Below are positions 19,837 through 28,369 of a stretch of 64,000 nt of DNA, piece by piece. The stretch comes from Methylobacterium ajmalii (GTDB lineage: Bacteria > Pseudomonadota > Alphaproteobacteria > Rhizobiales > Beijerinckiaceae), in contig NZ_JACWCT010000100.1 in the NCBI RefSeq assembly GCF_016613415.1, positions 1-64,000 of the forward strand. Direction: 5' to 3'. Position 1 is the first letter of the stretch. The number at the start of each line of letters is the position of its first letter. The notes below the pieces were generated by a model, which was given only the letters and a program-made list of their open reading frames with translations, searched no databases and was not told where the DNA came from. The translations under genes were made by a program, and so were the position numbers.

Positions 19837-21386
19837 ACCTCTCGGGGCAGAAGCGCTACAGCACCGACGAGGTCGTCGACGTCGTGGTGGTCGGCACCGG
19901 GGCGGGCGGCGGGCCGCTGCTGGCCGAGCTGGCGGCAGCCGGCCTCAAGGTCGTGGCCCTGGAGGCCGGGCCGAACTTCGATCCGGCCGGGTACGGCTTC
20001 GACGAGACGCTGGCCGACGAGATCTACTGGACCGAGGAGCGCCTGAGCGGCGGCTCGACCCCGGAGGCCTTCGGGGGCAACAACAGCGGCACCGGCGTCG
20101 GCGGCTCGACCCTGCACTGGGGCGCCTTCGTGCCCCGGGCCGATCCGCGCGATTTCCGCCTCAACACCGAGAGCGGCGAGGGCTGCGACTGGCCGATCGA
20201 CCACGCCGAGCTGGTGCCGTTCTACGACCGGGTCGAGGCCTTCATCGGCACGTCGGGTCCGACGCCCTACCCATGGGACGAGGCCCGTCGCTTCCCGCTG
20301 CCGCCGGTCCTGCGCAACGGGCCGGCCCAGCTGATGGCGGCGGCGTGCGACCGCCTCGGCATCACCGCGACCGACGCGCCGGCGGCGGTGGTCTCGCGCG
20401 ACTTCACCGTCGATCCGTCGGTGCCGGAGCGCAAGGCCTGCATCAATTGCGGCTTTTGCCACCAGGGCTGCCGCACCCGCGCCAAGGCCAGCATGGACGT
20501 GACCTACCTGCCGCTGGCGGTGGCACGGGGCGCCGAGATCCGCGCCGAGGCTCGTGTGCACGGGGTCGAGCGCGACAAGGCCGGGCGGATCACGGCCGTG
20601 ATCTACCGCAGCGGCGGCCGCGATCACCGCCAGCGTTGCGCCCACCTGATCCTGTGCGCCGGCGCCGTCGAGACGCCCCGCCTCCTGCTCCATCTCGGGC
20701 TCGCCACCGGCAGCGGCCAGGTCGGGCGGAACTACATCGGCCACGTCGCCACGCAGGTCTGGGGCACCTTCGCCGACGAGGTCGGAATGAACCGGGGCTA
20801 CCCGTCCTCGCTCATCACCGAGGATTACACCCGGCCTGAAGGCGCGGACTTTGCCGGCGGCTACCTGGTCCAGAGCCTCGGCGTCGAGCCGCTGACCTGG
20901 GCCAACTCCGTCGCCCGCGGCCGCGGCCTGTGGGGCACGGCGCTCACCGACTACTTGAAGCGGTACAACCGCGTCGCCGGCATCGGCATCAACGGCGAGA
21001 CCCTGCCGTGCGACGCGAATATCTTGACGCTCTCGGACGAGACCGACGCGATCGGGATGCGCAAGGCGCGGATCGATTTCGGCTACGGCTCGAACGAGGA
21101 CCGCCTCAACGCCCACGCCACGAAGGTGATGCGCGAGATCTGGGAGGCGGCGGGCGCGACGGACATCTGGGTCCTGGAGCGCGTCGCCCACACGCTCGGC
21201 ACCTGCCGGATGGGACGGAACCCGGACACCTCGGTGGTCGATGTCGAGGGGCGCAGCCACGAGGTCGAGAACCTCTGGATCTGCGACGGGTCGGTCTTCC
21301 CGAGCTCGCTCGCGGCCAATCCGGCGCTCACCATCATGGCGCTCTCGCTGCGCACCGCCGGCGCGTTCCTGAAAGGCCCCCGATGA
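19833..21386 (+). CDS. GMC family oxidoreductase (gluconate-dehydrogenase-like flavoprotein)
   Basis: This FAD enzyme has 517 residues. The dinucleotide-binding motif [17 protein letters not shown] begins near residue 17. A cysteine cluster [11 protein letters not shown] near residue 205 is typical of the branch that works with a subunit-3 protein. The C-terminus has GTCRMG and [20 protein letters not shown], the GMC C-terminal signature. The ATG overlaps the stop of the hydrolase-subunit 3 fusion, so the two are probably made together and form one complex. A cytochrome c subunit, found in membrane-bound gluconate dehydrogenase, is not encoded nearby. The substrate (sugar, aldonate or alcohol) cannot be read from sequence. 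Confidence 0.92.
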   Translation: MNLSGQKRYSTDEVVDVVVVGTGAGGGPLLAELAAAGLKVVALEAGPNFDPAGYGFDETLADEIYWTEERLSGGSTPEAFGGNNSGTGVGGSTLHWGAFVPRADPRDFRLNTESGEGCDWPIDHAELVPFYDRVEAFIGTSGPTPYPWDEARRFPLPPVLRNGPAQLMAAACDRLGITATDAPAAVVSRDFTVDPSVPERKACINCGFCHQGCRTRAKASMDVTYLPLAVARGAEIRAEARVHGVERDKAGRITAVIYRSGGRDHRQRCAHLILCAGAVETPRLLLHLGLATGSGQVGRNYIGHVATQVWGTFADEVGMNRGYPSSLITEDYTRPEGADFAGGYLVQSLGVEPLTWANSVARGRGLWGTALTDYLKRYNRVAGIGINGETLPCDANILTLSDETDAIGMRKARIDFGYGSNEDRLNAHATKVMREIWEAAGATDIWVLERVAHTLGTCRMGRNPDTSVVDVEGRSHEVENLWICDGSVFPSSLAANPALTIMALSLRTAGAFLKGPR

Positions 21387-22261
21387 GCGACGATCCCCGC
21401 ACGGCCTATCCCCGGCCGCCCTTCCCGGGCGCGCAGCAGCAACCGCGCCCCGGCCTCACCGGCCCGATGGACCCGGCCCCGGACCACGGCGAGGAGAGCT
21501 ACGTCGGCAAGGGCCTGCTGACCGACAGGATCGCGCTCGTCACCGGGGGCGATTCCGGCATCGGCCGGGCGGTCGCCATCGCGTATGCCCGCGAGGGCGC
21601 CCACCTGGCGATCTCCTACCTCGACTCCGAGGAGGAGGACGCGCAGGAGACCAAGGCCTGGGTCGAGAAGGCCGGCCGGCGCTGCCTGCTCCTGCCGGGC
21701 GACCTGCGCGACGAGGCGCATTGCCGGGCGATCGTGCAGAAGACCGTGGCTGAGTTCGGCCGCATCGACGTGCTCGTCAACAACGCCGCCGCGCAGGTGG
21801 TGAACGAGGGCCTCGACGACGTCACCGCCCACGACGTCGAGGGCTCGTTCCGCGCCAACGTCTTCGCGATGATCTACCTGGCGCAGGAAGCGGTGCCGCA
21901 CATGCGGCCGGGTTCGGCGATCGTGAACTCGACCAGCCAGCAGGCCAAGGTCGCGGATGCGAGCATGCTGGTCTACGCCGCCACCAAGGGGGCGATCAGC
22001 ACCCTGACCGTCGGGCTGTCGAACCTGCTCGCCCCGAAGGGTATCCGGGTCAATTGCGTCGCCCCCGGCCCGGTCTGGACGCCGATCCAGCCGATCGTGA
22101 AGAAGCCCGAGCAGATGGAGCAGCTCGGCGCCGACACGCCCCTCGGTCGGGCCGGCCAGCCGGCGGAGCTGGCCCCGGCCTACGTGCTGCTGGCCTCGCG
22201 GGAGGGCAGCTACATGACCGGCGCGCTCGTGCCCGTCACCGGTGGCCAGCCGATGCTCTGA
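21383..22261 (+). CDS. SDR family oxidoreductase (YghA / general stress protein 39 type)
   Basis: The 292-residue protein is a classical short-chain dehydrogenase with an N-terminal extension (YPRPPFPGAQQQPRPGLTG) typical of the YghA/GSP39 branch. The cofactor motif TGGDSGIGRAVA, the NNAA motif and the catalytic Ser in NSTSQQ with YAATK are all intact, so it should be active with NAD(P)H. The ATG overlaps the GMC stop (ATGA), making it the third coupled gene of the operon. Members are linked to stress survival and act on alcohols or aldehydes; the exact substrate is unknown. Confidence 0.93.
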   Translation: MSDDPRTAYPRPPFPGAQQQPRPGLTGPMDPAPDHGEESYVGKGLLTDRIALVTGGDSGIGRAVAIAYAREGAHLAISYLDSEEEDAQETKAWVEKAGRRCLLLPGDLRDEAHCRAIVQKTVAEFGRIDVLVNNAAAQVVNEGLDDVTAHDVEGSFRANVFAMIYLAQEAVPHMRPGSAIVNSTSQQAKVADASMLVYAATKGAISTLTVGLSNLLAPKGIRVNCVAPGPVWTPIQPIVKKPEQMEQLGADTPLGRAGQPAELAPAYVLLASREGSYMTGALVPVTGGQPML

Positions 22262-22405
22262 CGGAAGGTCAGGGTTTCGCCCGGCGGGGTGTCCGGCCGG
22301 ATACCCCGCCCTAATTTTTTTTCCAAAGGACGGACCCGTTTCGGGACCGTCCGCCCGGCCCGCTCGAAAAGACCGGGATGGGACACGAAACCTCGCCGCA
22401 GCATC

Positions 22406-22430
22406 GGAACGGCCGCTCCCCGGCCCCGTT
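22406..22430 (+). promoter_or_regulatory. Sigma-EcfG type promoter upstream of dps
   Basis: GGAAC (22406-22410) and CGTT (22427-22430) are 16 bases apart, matching the alphaproteobacterial general stress response promoter GGAAC-N16/17-CGTT read by EcfG under PhyR-NepR control. The CGTT lies 28 bases before the dps ATG. Dps is a known member of this regulon in Methylobacterium-type bacteria, which supports the match. Confidence 0.7.
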
Positions 22431-22458
22431 GTTGCGGGAAATCTACGGAGTAACCGAC

Positions 22459-23013
22459 ATGGCGGATTCCAAGGGCAAGGCCGGCGAGCCGCGCCAGCAC
22501 CGTACCCGCAACGACACCGACTCGAACGCCAAGCGCGTCTCGATCGAGACCCTGAACGCGCGCCTCGCCGACGGCATCGACTTGGCGCTCAACATCAAGC
22601 AGGCGCACTGGAACCTGAAGGGCCCGCAATTCATCGGCATCCACGAGATGCTCGACGGGTTCCGCACCGAGATCGACGACCTCAACGACAAGGTCGCGGA
22701 GCGGGCCGTGCAGCTCGGTGCCACCGCGCTCGGCACCGCCTCGGTGGTCGCCGCCTCCTCGAAGCTCGCTCCCTATCCGACCGACGTCTACGCCATCGCC
22801 GACCACCTCTCGGCCCTGATCGATCGCTACGCGGCCTACGCGAACGCCGTGCGCGAGAACATCGACCAGACCGACGAGGCGGGCGATGCCGGCACCGCCG
22901 ACCTGTTCACCGAGGTCTCCCGCGCGGTCGACAAGCAGCTGTGGTTCCTCGAGGCCCACGTCCAGGAGCCGACCGGCGCGATGCGTGACGGGGACGGCAA
23001 GGGCGCGCGCTGA
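22459..23013 (+). CDS. dps: Dps/ferritin-like DNA-binding protein from starved cells
   Basis: Dps dodecamers oxidise Fe(II) with peroxide, store iron and shield DNA. The product is 184 residues. The inter-subunit ferroxidase ligands are visible in KQAHWNLKG and HEMLDGFRTEIDD. The lysine/arginine-rich N-terminus (MADSKGKAGEPRQHRTRND) could bind DNA. The ATG has GGAG nine bases upstream; a longer in-frame start at 22378 would place the coding region over the promoter and is unlikely. A GGAAC-N16-CGTT promoter lies just upstream and a terminator lies 94 bases downstream. Confidence 0.93.
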   Translation: MADSKGKAGEPRQHRTRNDTDSNAKRVSIETLNARLADGIDLALNIKQAHWNLKGPQFIGIHEMLDGFRTEIDDLNDKVAERAVQLGATALGTASVVAASSKLAPYPTDVYAIADHLSALIDRYAAYANAVRENIDQTDEAGDAGTADLFTEVSRAVDKQLWFLEAHVQEPTGAMRDGDGKGAR

Positions 23014-23106
23014 GCGGGCTTTCGGTCGCCGGGGCTCGCGATTGAGACGGCCCCCGGCTCTGAGTTCGACATTTGTCCACCCACGCTGAACTATTCGAGC
23101 GTGGCC

Positions 23107-23136
23107 TGCCTCCCCCGCCTCGGGGGAGGCATTTTT
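23107..23136 (+). terminator. Intrinsic terminator downstream of dps
   Basis: TGCCTCCCCCG and CGGGGGAGGCA make an 11-bp perfect stem with loop CCT, followed by TTTTT. The distance of 94 bases from the dps stop is long but no gene lies between. It ends the plus-strand transcript. Confidence 0.85.
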
Positions 23137-23209
23137 ATGCGTGGAGACGGACATCGACGGTGGAGGGGCGTTCGATTGCGCCAGATCATGAAGCGATGAG
23201 GCCATTCGC

Positions 23210-23380
23210 GTGACCGAGGCGACGCCCGATGCAACGGAGATCGCTGCGCACCGCAAGCACACGGCGAAGCGCCTGAACGAACATATCAAGCTGTCGACAG
23301 CCTACGTGAACGCCATTGCAATGGCCGTCGCTGGCACAGCCGGCATCGCAGCGTTGGCTAGCAAATTTGCGCTGGTTTGA
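23210..23380 (+). CDS. Putative 56-residue single-helix membrane microprotein
   Basis: A GTG with GAGG eight bases upstream opens a 56-codon frame. The N-terminal half is charged and His/Lys-rich (TEIAAHRKHTAKRLNEHIKL); residues 31-56 form one long uncharged helix (AYVNAIAMAVAGTAGIAALA then SKFALV) that fits a membrane span. Codon use includes ATT, GCA, AAA and TTT, which is unusual for this genome and suggests foreign origin or lack of selection. It is flanked by the dps terminator and a repeat. I do not recognise a family, and it could be spurious. Confidence 0.5.
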   Translation: MTEATPDATEIAAHRKHTAKRLNEHIKLSTAYVNAIAMAVAGTAGIAALASKFALV

Positions 23381-23416
23381 ATTCTCAAAAATAAATATAA
23401 ACAGGAGATATCCTGC

Positions 23417-23545
23417 CTTCTGCCTCATCCTGAGGTGTTAGTCGATCCAAGATCGACTGACCTCAAAGGAGGGCTCCAGAATTCGCCGAGATCCCTGGAA
23501 CCCTCCTTCGAGGCCGCTACGCGGCACATCAGGATGAGGCAGAAG
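23417..23545. repeat. Nested inverted-repeat element, cloverleaf-like
   Basis: A 21-base outer arm at 23417-23437 (starts CTTCTGCCTCATCCTGAG) pairs with 23525-23545 with one mismatch. Inside, 23461-23479 pairs with 23495-23513 with two mismatches (arms CCTCAAAGGAGGG and CCCTCCTTCGAGG). A third small stem GTCGAT/ATCGAC is at 23441-23457. The CCTCATCCTGAGG and GAAGGAGGG cores are familiar from short intergenic repeats of Methylobacterium and Bradyrhizobium genomes. It carries no gene. Nearby sequence (23381-23416, 23570-23620) is unusually AT-rich. Confidence 0.75.
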
Positions 23546-23628
23546 GGTGGGATGACCCAGCCTCTCTCAAGTCTTGAGCTAAAAAATTTACTTGGTACGC
23601 CGTTCACCGTTTCGAGAAGAAATACGGC

Positions 23629-23656
23629 CGGGCGGGGCGCACCGGAACCCCGCCCG
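23629..23656 (-). terminator. Intrinsic terminator of ilvBN
   Basis: On the minus strand CGGGCGGGG and CCCCGCCCG pair around TTCCGGTGCG, followed within a few bases by GTATTTCTTCTC. It lies 16 bases beyond the ilvN stop codon and so should end the ilvBN transcript. Confidence 0.65.
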
Positions 23657-23671
23657 CCGAGTAGCTAAGCG

Positions 23672-24214
23672 TTACATCGGCTCCGCGCCGCGCCCCATGG
23701 CGGCGACGCCGGTGCGCGAGACCTCGACCAGCCCCACCGACGCCATCAGCTTGACGAAGCGGTCGATCTCCTCCGTCGAGCCGGTCAGCTCGAACACGAA
23801 CGAGTTCAGCGTCGCGTCGAGGGTGCGGGCACCGAAAGCGGCGGCGAGCCGCATCGCCTCGACCCGGTGGTCGCCCTTGCCGGCGACCTTCACCAGCGCC
23901 AGCTCCCGCTCGAGCGAGTCGCCCTGGAGCGTCAGGTCGACCACCCGGTGCACCGGCACCAGCCGGTCGAGCTGCGCCTTGATCTGATCGATCACCGCGT
24001 TGGTGCCGGCCGTCACGATGGTGATGCGCGAGATGTGCCGGGCGTGCTCGGTCTCCGAGACCGTCAGGCTCTCGATGTTGTAGCCGCGGCCCGAGAACAG
24101 GCCGGCGATGCGGGCGAGCACGCCGGGCTCGTTGTCGACGATGACCGCCAGGGTGTGGCGGTTCACCGGCTCGACGCGGACCGGATCAGGGTAGTGGGTG
24201 TTCATGGCGTTCAT
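23672..24214 (-). CDS. ilvN: Acetolactate synthase small (regulatory) subunit
   Basis: IlvN binds valine and controls the acetolactate synthase that begins branched-chain amino acid synthesis. The product is about 180 residues. An ACT domain covers residues 20-95 (HTLAVIVDNEPGVLARIAGL), followed by the C-terminal domain with KVAGKGDHRVEAMRLAAAFG. The start is chosen at the ATG at 24214; another ATG at 24205 (MNTHYPDP) is equally possible, and a TTG at 24223 is less likely. It lies 21 bases after ilvB in the same operon. It falls under the attenuator found upstream of ilvB. Confidence 0.95.
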   Translation of the reverse strand: MNAMNTHYPDPVRVEPVNRHTLAVIVDNEPGVLARIAGLFSGRGYNIESLTVSETEHARHISRITIVTAGTNAVIDQIKAQLDRLVPVHRVVDLTLQGDSLERELALVKVAGKGDHRVEAMRLAAAFGARTLDATLNSFVFELTGSTEEIDRFVKLMASVGLVEVSRTGVAAMGRGAEPM

Positions 24215-24235
24215 CGTCCTCAAACCCTCGCCCGA

Positions 24236-26014
24236 TCAGACCAGCATCTTGCCTTCGTCCGAGATGACGTCGCCCAGATCCGCCCCGGTCTCGCCGAGGT
24301 AGTCCGAGAGAAGCATCTCGTTGTGCGCCTTGCCCGACGGGATCATCGGGAAGCAGTTCTCGGTCTTGTCGACGATGCAGTCGAAGATCACCGGGCCGTC
24401 GTAGTCCAGCATCTCGGCGATCGCCGCATCGAGGCTGCCGGGATCGGAGCAGCGGATGCCCTTGGCGCCGTAGGCCTCGGCCAGCTTGACGAAGTCGGGC
24501 AGGCTCTCGGAGTAGCTCTCGGAGTAGCGCGAGCCGTGCAGCAATTGCTGCCACTGGCGCACCATGCCCATGTACTCGTTGTTCAGGATGAAGATCTTGA
24601 CCGGCAGGCGGTACTGCACGGCGGTCGACATCTCCTGGATGTTCATCTGGATCGAGGCTTCGCCGGCGATGTCGATCACCAGCGCGCCGCGATGCGCCAG
24701 CTGGGCGCCGATCGCCGCCGGCAGGCCGTAGCCCATGGTGCCGAGGCCCCCGGAGGTCATCCAGCGGTTCGGCTCGTCGAACTTGTAGTACTGGGCCGCC
24801 CACATCTGGTGCTGGCCGACCTCCGTGGTGACGTAGGTCTCGCGGTCCTTGGTCGCCTCGTAGAGGCGCTGGACCGCGTATTGCGGCTTGATGGTGGTGC
24901 CCGACGGCCAGTAGCCGAGGCATTCCCGCGCCTTCCAGCCGCGGATCTTCGACAGCCACTCGGTCAGGCGGCCCTGATCGGGCTCCGGCGTGATCGCGCG
25001 CCACTCGCGCAGCATGTCGGAGAGCACCGAGCCGCAATCACCGACGATGCCGATATCGGCCTTGACGGTCTTGTTGATCGAGGAGGCGTCGATGTCGACG
25101 TGGATCTTCTTGGAGAACGGCGAGAAGGCGTCGAGCCGGCCGGTGATGCGGTCGTCGAAGCGCGCGCCGATGCAGATCATGACGTCGCATTCGTGCATCG
25201 CCAGGTTGGCCTCGTAGGTCCCGTGCATGCCGAGCATGCCGAGGAACTGCGGGTCCGAGCCCGGGAAGGCTCCCAAGCCCATCAGCGTCGAGGTGACAGG
25301 GAAGCCGGTGGCGCGGGCGAGCTCGCGCAGCAGCTCGGAGGCCTCGGGCCCCGCGTTGATGACGCCGCCGCCGGTATAGAAGACCGGCCGGCGCGCACCC
25401 GCCATCAGCGCCACGGCGGCGCGGATCTTCTCAGGGTCGCCCTGCGTCTGCGGGTTGTAGGTCTTGTGGCTGTTGTCGACCGGGCGGCGGTAGACGCCGC
25501 TCGCGAACTGGATGTCCTTCGGCAGGTCGACGACCACCGGGCCGGGCCGGCCGTGCGAGGCGACGTAGAACGCCTCGTGCAGGATCCGCGGCAGGTCCTC
25601 GATCGATTTGACCAGGTAGTTGTGCTTGGTGCAGCTGCGGGTGATGCCGACCGTGTCGCATTCCTGGAACGCATCGGAGCCGATCAGGTGGGTCGGCACC
25701 TGGCCGGTGATGCAGACGAGCGGGATCGAATCGAGCAGCGCGTCGGTGAGACCGGTGACGATGTTGGTAGCGCCCGGCCCCGAGGTGACGAGCACGCAGC
25801 CGACCTTGCCGGACGAGCGGGCATAGCCCTCGGCCGCGTGGACCGCGCCCTGCTCGTGGCGGACCAGGATGTGCTTCACGGATTCCTGGTGGAAGAGCGC
25901 GTCGTAGATCGGCAGCACCGCGCCGCCCGGATAGCCGAACAGGGTGTCGACCCCCTGATCCTGAAACGCCCGGATCACCATCTCGGCGCCCGTCATGACC
26001 TCGCCCGCACTCAT
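24236..26014 (-). CDS. ilvB: Acetolactate synthase large (catalytic) subunit
   Basis: This ThDP enzyme condenses two pyruvates, or pyruvate and 2-oxobutyrate, to acetohydroxy acids. The ATG at 26014 gives [17 protein letters not shown] and 592 residues; GGGAG lies seven bases before it. The catalytic Glu is in [20 protein letters not shown] near residue 53. The ThDP motif reads [10 protein letters not shown], a variant of the usual GDGS...N. The herbicide-site and FAD-binding region ([20 protein letters not shown]) is typical. Transcription passes through a leader peptide and terminator hairpin at 26070-26175, so it is regulated by attenuation. Confidence 0.96.
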   Translation of the reverse strand: MSAGEVMTGAEMVIRAFQDQGVDTLFGYPGGAVLPIYDALFHQESVKHILVRHEQGAVHAAEGYARSSGKVGCVLVTSGPGATNIVTGLTDALLDSIPLVCITGQVPTHLIGSDAFQECDTVGITRSCTKHNYLVKSIEDLPRILHEAFYVASHGRPGPVVVDLPKDIQFASGVYRRPVDNSHKTYNPQTQGDPEKIRAAVALMAGARRPVFYTGGGVINAGPEASELLRELARATGFPVTSTLMGLGAFPGSDPQFLGMLGMHGTYEANLAMHECDVMICIGARFDDRITGRLDAFSPFSKKIHVDIDASSINKTVKADIGIVGDCGSVLSDMLREWRAITPEPDQGRLTEWLSKIRGWKARECLGYWPSGTTIKPQYAVQRLYEATKDRETYVTTEVGQHQMWAAQYYKFDEPNRWMTSGGLGTMGYGLPAAIGAQLAHRGALVIDIAGEASIQMNIQEMSTAVQYRLPVKIFILNNEYMGMVRQWQQLLHGSRYSESYSESLPDFVKLAEAYGAKGIRCSDPGSLDAAIAEMLDYDGPVIFDCIVDKTENCFPMIPSGKAHNEMLLSDYLGETGADLGDVISDEGKMLV

Positions 26015-26069
26015 CGTCGCGCTCCCGTTCCTTGGTCTCGTCCGCGCTCTCGGGTCCGTTTTACGCAAC

Positions 26070-26093
26070 AAAAAAGGGCCCCGAAGGACCCTT
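26070..26093 (-). terminator. ilvBN attenuator (terminator hairpin)
   Basis: On the minus strand AAGGGTCC pairs with GGGCCCTT around TTCG and is followed by TTTT. It lies 56 bases before the ilvB ATG and 32 bases after the leader peptide stop. An upstream hairpin GCGCCACC/GGTGGCGC (26141-26148 with 26098-26105) overlaps the leader codons, and CAAGGGT is duplicated in both halves, so the RNA can fold in alternative ways. This is the layout of a branched-chain amino acid attenuator. Confidence 0.85.
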
Positions 26094-26124
26094 GCACGCG
26101 CCACCCTTGGGATGCCGAGCTGTG

Positions 26125-26175
26125 TTAAGCCCGTCCCGTCGGTGGCGCTTCCGCTACAATAAGGACCGCACGCAT
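26125..26175 (-). CDS. ilvBN leader peptide (16 residues, Val-Leu-Ile-Val)
   Basis: ATG at 26175 on the minus strand opens [16 protein letters not shown] and then TAA. Residues 4-7 are Val (GTC), Leu (CTT), Ile (ATT) and Val (GTA) in a row, and several of these codons are rare in this GC-rich genome. The coding region overlaps the first arm of a hairpin (GCGCCACC) whose partner lies just before the terminator. Ribosome stalling at these codons when branched-chain tRNAs are uncharged would disturb that pairing and allow read-through into ilvB. AAGGGCAGG is upstream but 11 or more bases away. Confidence 0.8.
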   Translation of the reverse strand: MRAVLIVAEAPPTGRA

Positions 26176-26211
26176 GCTGTGAGAAAGCCTGCCCTTGAGA
26201 GAGTGGCGGGG

Positions 26212-26240
26212 ACCCTACGCGCCTCGACTCGCAGGGTCAA
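26212..26240 (-). promoter_or_regulatory. Sigma-70 promoter of the ilv leader-ilvBN operon
   Basis: On the minus strand TTGACC (26240-26235) is followed after 17 bases by TAGGGT (26217-26212). The start of RNA is expected near 26205, giving about 30 bases before the leader peptide ATG. The position fits attenuation control. It lies just downstream of the bioY stop codon. Confidence 0.7.
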
Positions 26241-26270
26241 CCGGTTTCGGCAACGGCGGAAAGTACGGGT

Positions 26271-26816
26271 CTAGCGGGCCCGGAGCGTCGGATAGGCCCG
26301 CCGCACGGCCCGCGCAATCAGCACGACGAGCACCACCTTCACGGCGTCGCCCGGCAGGAACCAGGCCGAGCCGAGCGCCGCCTTGGCGAGGTCGACCCGC
26401 GCCACCGCGGCGATCCACGGGATGCCGACCGCGTAGGTGAGCACGACGCCGCCGAGCACGAGGATCAGGACTTCCTTCCAAACCGTCAGCGTGCCCAGGG
26501 CGCGCTCGTACAGGTAGCCGATCACGAAGGCGGCGACCGGCCACATCAGCACGAAGCCGCCGCCCGGCCCCATGACGATGCCGAGCCCGCCGCGCCCGCC
26601 CGCCATCAGCGGCAGCCCGGCGCAGACCAGGACGACGAACAGGGCGAGCGCCGCCCCGCCGCGCACCGCGCCGGCCAGGGCGCCGGCGAGCATCACCCCC
26701 ATCGACTGCGCGGTGATCGGCACGCCGACGACCGGAAGCGTCACGGGCGGGAACAGGCCGAGCGCGGCCGTGAGGGCGGCGAAGAGCGCGACGAAGACGA
26801 TGTCACGGGTCGACAT
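26271..26816 (-). CDS. bioY: Biotin ECF transporter S component BioY
   Basis: BioY is the substrate-binding membrane subunit of the biotin energy-coupling factor transporter. The 181-residue product has about six hydrophobic helices, starting IVFVALFAALTAALGLFPPV. The BioY segments PITAQSMGVMLAGALAG and GGRGGLGIVMGPGGGFVLMW match family hallmarks. The ATG at 26816 (MSTRDIVF) overlaps the bioN end by 14 bases; upstream in-frame codons reach into bioN and lack support. It is last in a bioM-bioN-bioY operon. Confidence 0.93.
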   Translation of the reverse strand: MSTRDIVFVALFAALTAALGLFPPVTLPVVGVPITAQSMGVMLAGALAGAVRGGAALALFVVLVCAGLPLMAGGRGGLGIVMGPGGGFVLMWPVAAFVIGYLYERALGTLTVWKEVLILVLGGVVLTYAVGIPWIAAVARVDLAKAALGSAWFLPGDAVKVVLVVLIARAVRRAYPTLRAR

Positions 26817-27462
26817 GGGGGTCCTTGGAGAGCCTCGTTCGAGGGGAGGGGGGGCGGCCGTCGGTTCCGTCCGGGTCGTAGGAGCGCGCATCGATCGCCG
26901 CCGCGATGTCGTCGCTCATCTTCAGCATCCGCACCACGACCGGGACGGTCAGCGCCACGAGGCTGCGCTCCAGGCCGCGCGCGCGCTGCGCCTCGCGCAC
27001 CTCCGCGGCGATGGCGGCCAGCACCGGAATGAACCGCAGGGTCAGCGCGATGGCGAGGCCGACCTTGGCGGGGTTGACCCCGACAAACCTCAGCCAGGCG
27101 AGGCCGCGTTGCAGCGCCTCGATGAGGTCGGCGCTGCGGGTCGTCAGGGTCACGAGGCCGGCGAGCAGCACGAGCGCGGCGAGGCGGGCCGCCACCAGAA
27201 GCCCGGCGAGCCAGCCGTCGAGGGCGACCTGGACGAGGACGAGGACGGCGAGGATCCAGGCGAGCGGGCGCAATTGGTCAAGGACGAGGCGGGCCGGGAT
27301 GCCGGCCATCCCGTAGAGCAGACCCGCAAGCCCGAGCGCCGCGAGCGCGAGGTCGAGCCGCGGCCATGCGAACAGCACGCTGCCGGCACCGACGAGCAGG
27401 AGGATCTTGCGCCCCGGCGGGCAGCGATGGACCGGGCTATCCCCCGGGACGTACGGGGTCAC
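26803..27462 (-). CDS. bioN: Biotin ECF transporter T component BioN
   Basis: BioN is the transmembrane coupling subunit that links the ATPase to BioY. It has 219 residues from the GTG at 27462, which overlaps the bioM TGA. Hydrophobic helices cover residues 20-120. The coupling helices contain AQRARGLE (Ala-x-x-Ala-Arg-Gly type) and later [13 protein letters not shown], the two short Arg-containing motifs that contact the ATPase. The end overlaps bioY. Confidence 0.9.
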   Translation of the reverse strand: MTPYVPGDSPVHRCPPGRKILLLVGAGSVLFAWPRLDLALAALGLAGLLYGMAGIPARLVLDQLRPLAWILAVLVLVQVALDGWLAGLLVAARLAALVLLAGLVTLTTRSADLIEALQRGLAWLRFVGVNPAKVGLAIALTLRFIPVLAAIAAEVREAQRARGLERSLVALTVPVVVRMLKMSDDIAAAIDARSYDPDGTDGRPPSPRTRLSKDPHVDP

Positions 27463-28133
27463 GACATCATCGCGACGTAGGCCGGCAGGGCGACCGCGGG
27501 GCGGTCGTCGATCGCGACCCGGCCGTCCTCGAACACCAGCACCCGGTCGAAATGCTCCAGGAAGGCGAGGTCGTGCGAGACTACGATCGCGCGCTGCGGC
27601 AGGGCGTCGATGGCCTGCGCGATCCGGCGCTTGTTGCGCAGGTCGAGCAGCGTCGTCGGCTCGTCGAACACGATCGCCTCGGGCGCCATCGCCAGCACGC
27701 CGGCAATCGCCAGGAGCTGCTTCTGCCCGCCGCTGAGGAGGTGGGCCGGGTGGTCGCGCAAGGGCCGCAGGTCGTAGCGGTCGAGGGCCTCGTCGACGCG
27801 CCGGCCGATCTCGTCCTTCGGCAGCCCGAGGTTCTTCAGCCCGAAGGCGAGGTCTTCCGCGACCACCGGCAGCACGATCTGGTTGTCGGGGTTCTGGAAC
27901 ACGAAGCCGACCTTGCGGCGCACCGCCTTGCCGTCGCGGCGCGTGTCGAGCCCGTCGACCCGCACGGTGCCGCTGTTCGGCACCAGGAGGCCGTTGAGCA
28001 GGCGCGCGAAGGTGCTCTTGCCGCTGCCGTTGGCCCCCACCACCGCGATGCGCCGCTCCGACAGGTCGAGGGTGAGGTCGCGCAGGACGGTGCGCTCCCC
28101 GAAGGCATGGCCGACCTGCCTGATCTCGATCAC
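27459..28133 (-). CDS. bioM: Biotin ECF transporter ATPase BioM
   Basis: BioM powers biotin uptake. The product is 224 residues, normal for ECF ATPases. The Walker [10 protein letters not shown] is at about residues 35-43, a Q-loop FQNPDNQ follows, then the signature LSGGQKQ, Walker B IVFDEP and a switch His in VVSHDL. It is the first gene of the minus-strand bioMNY operon. The 236-base region to the divergent cheW has no BioR-type box (TTATMKATAA) that I can find, so control of this operon is unknown. Confidence 0.93.
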   Translation of the reverse strand: MIEIRQVGHAFGERTVLRDLTLDLSERRIAVVGANGSGKSTFARLLNGLLVPNSGTVRVDGLDTRRDGKAVRRKVGFVFQNPDNQIVLPVVAEDLAFGLKNLGLPKDEIGRRVDEALDRYDLRPLRDHPAHLLSGGQKQLLAIAGVLAMAPEAIVFDEPTTLLDLRNKRRIAQAIDALPQRAIVVSHDLAFLEHFDRVLVFEDGRVAIDDRPAVALPAYVAMMS

Positions 28134-28369
28134 GACGCCACCGCTCCCGCCCCGGTCCGGGCGGGCGCCTCTTAAGCATCATTCGCCTCGAGGGTCACCG
28201 GCTCGGCGACGAAAATGATGCGGGCGCGGGCCGCGAAGCGCCGGTGCCCCGTGGCCCTGCGGCGCGCCATTCCCGGCGCCGGCCGGCAGGGGCGCCCGCG
28301 CGGTTTGGAAACCGCGCCGGGCTCCCCTATGTGACGCGGCGGCGGTGTGGTCCGCCCGAGGGGGACGGG

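Noticed and set aside
28134-28369. Biotin repressor (BioR) box or biotin riboswitch before bioM
   Set aside because: I looked for TTATMKATAA on both strands and saw no match; no known riboswitch fold is visible either.
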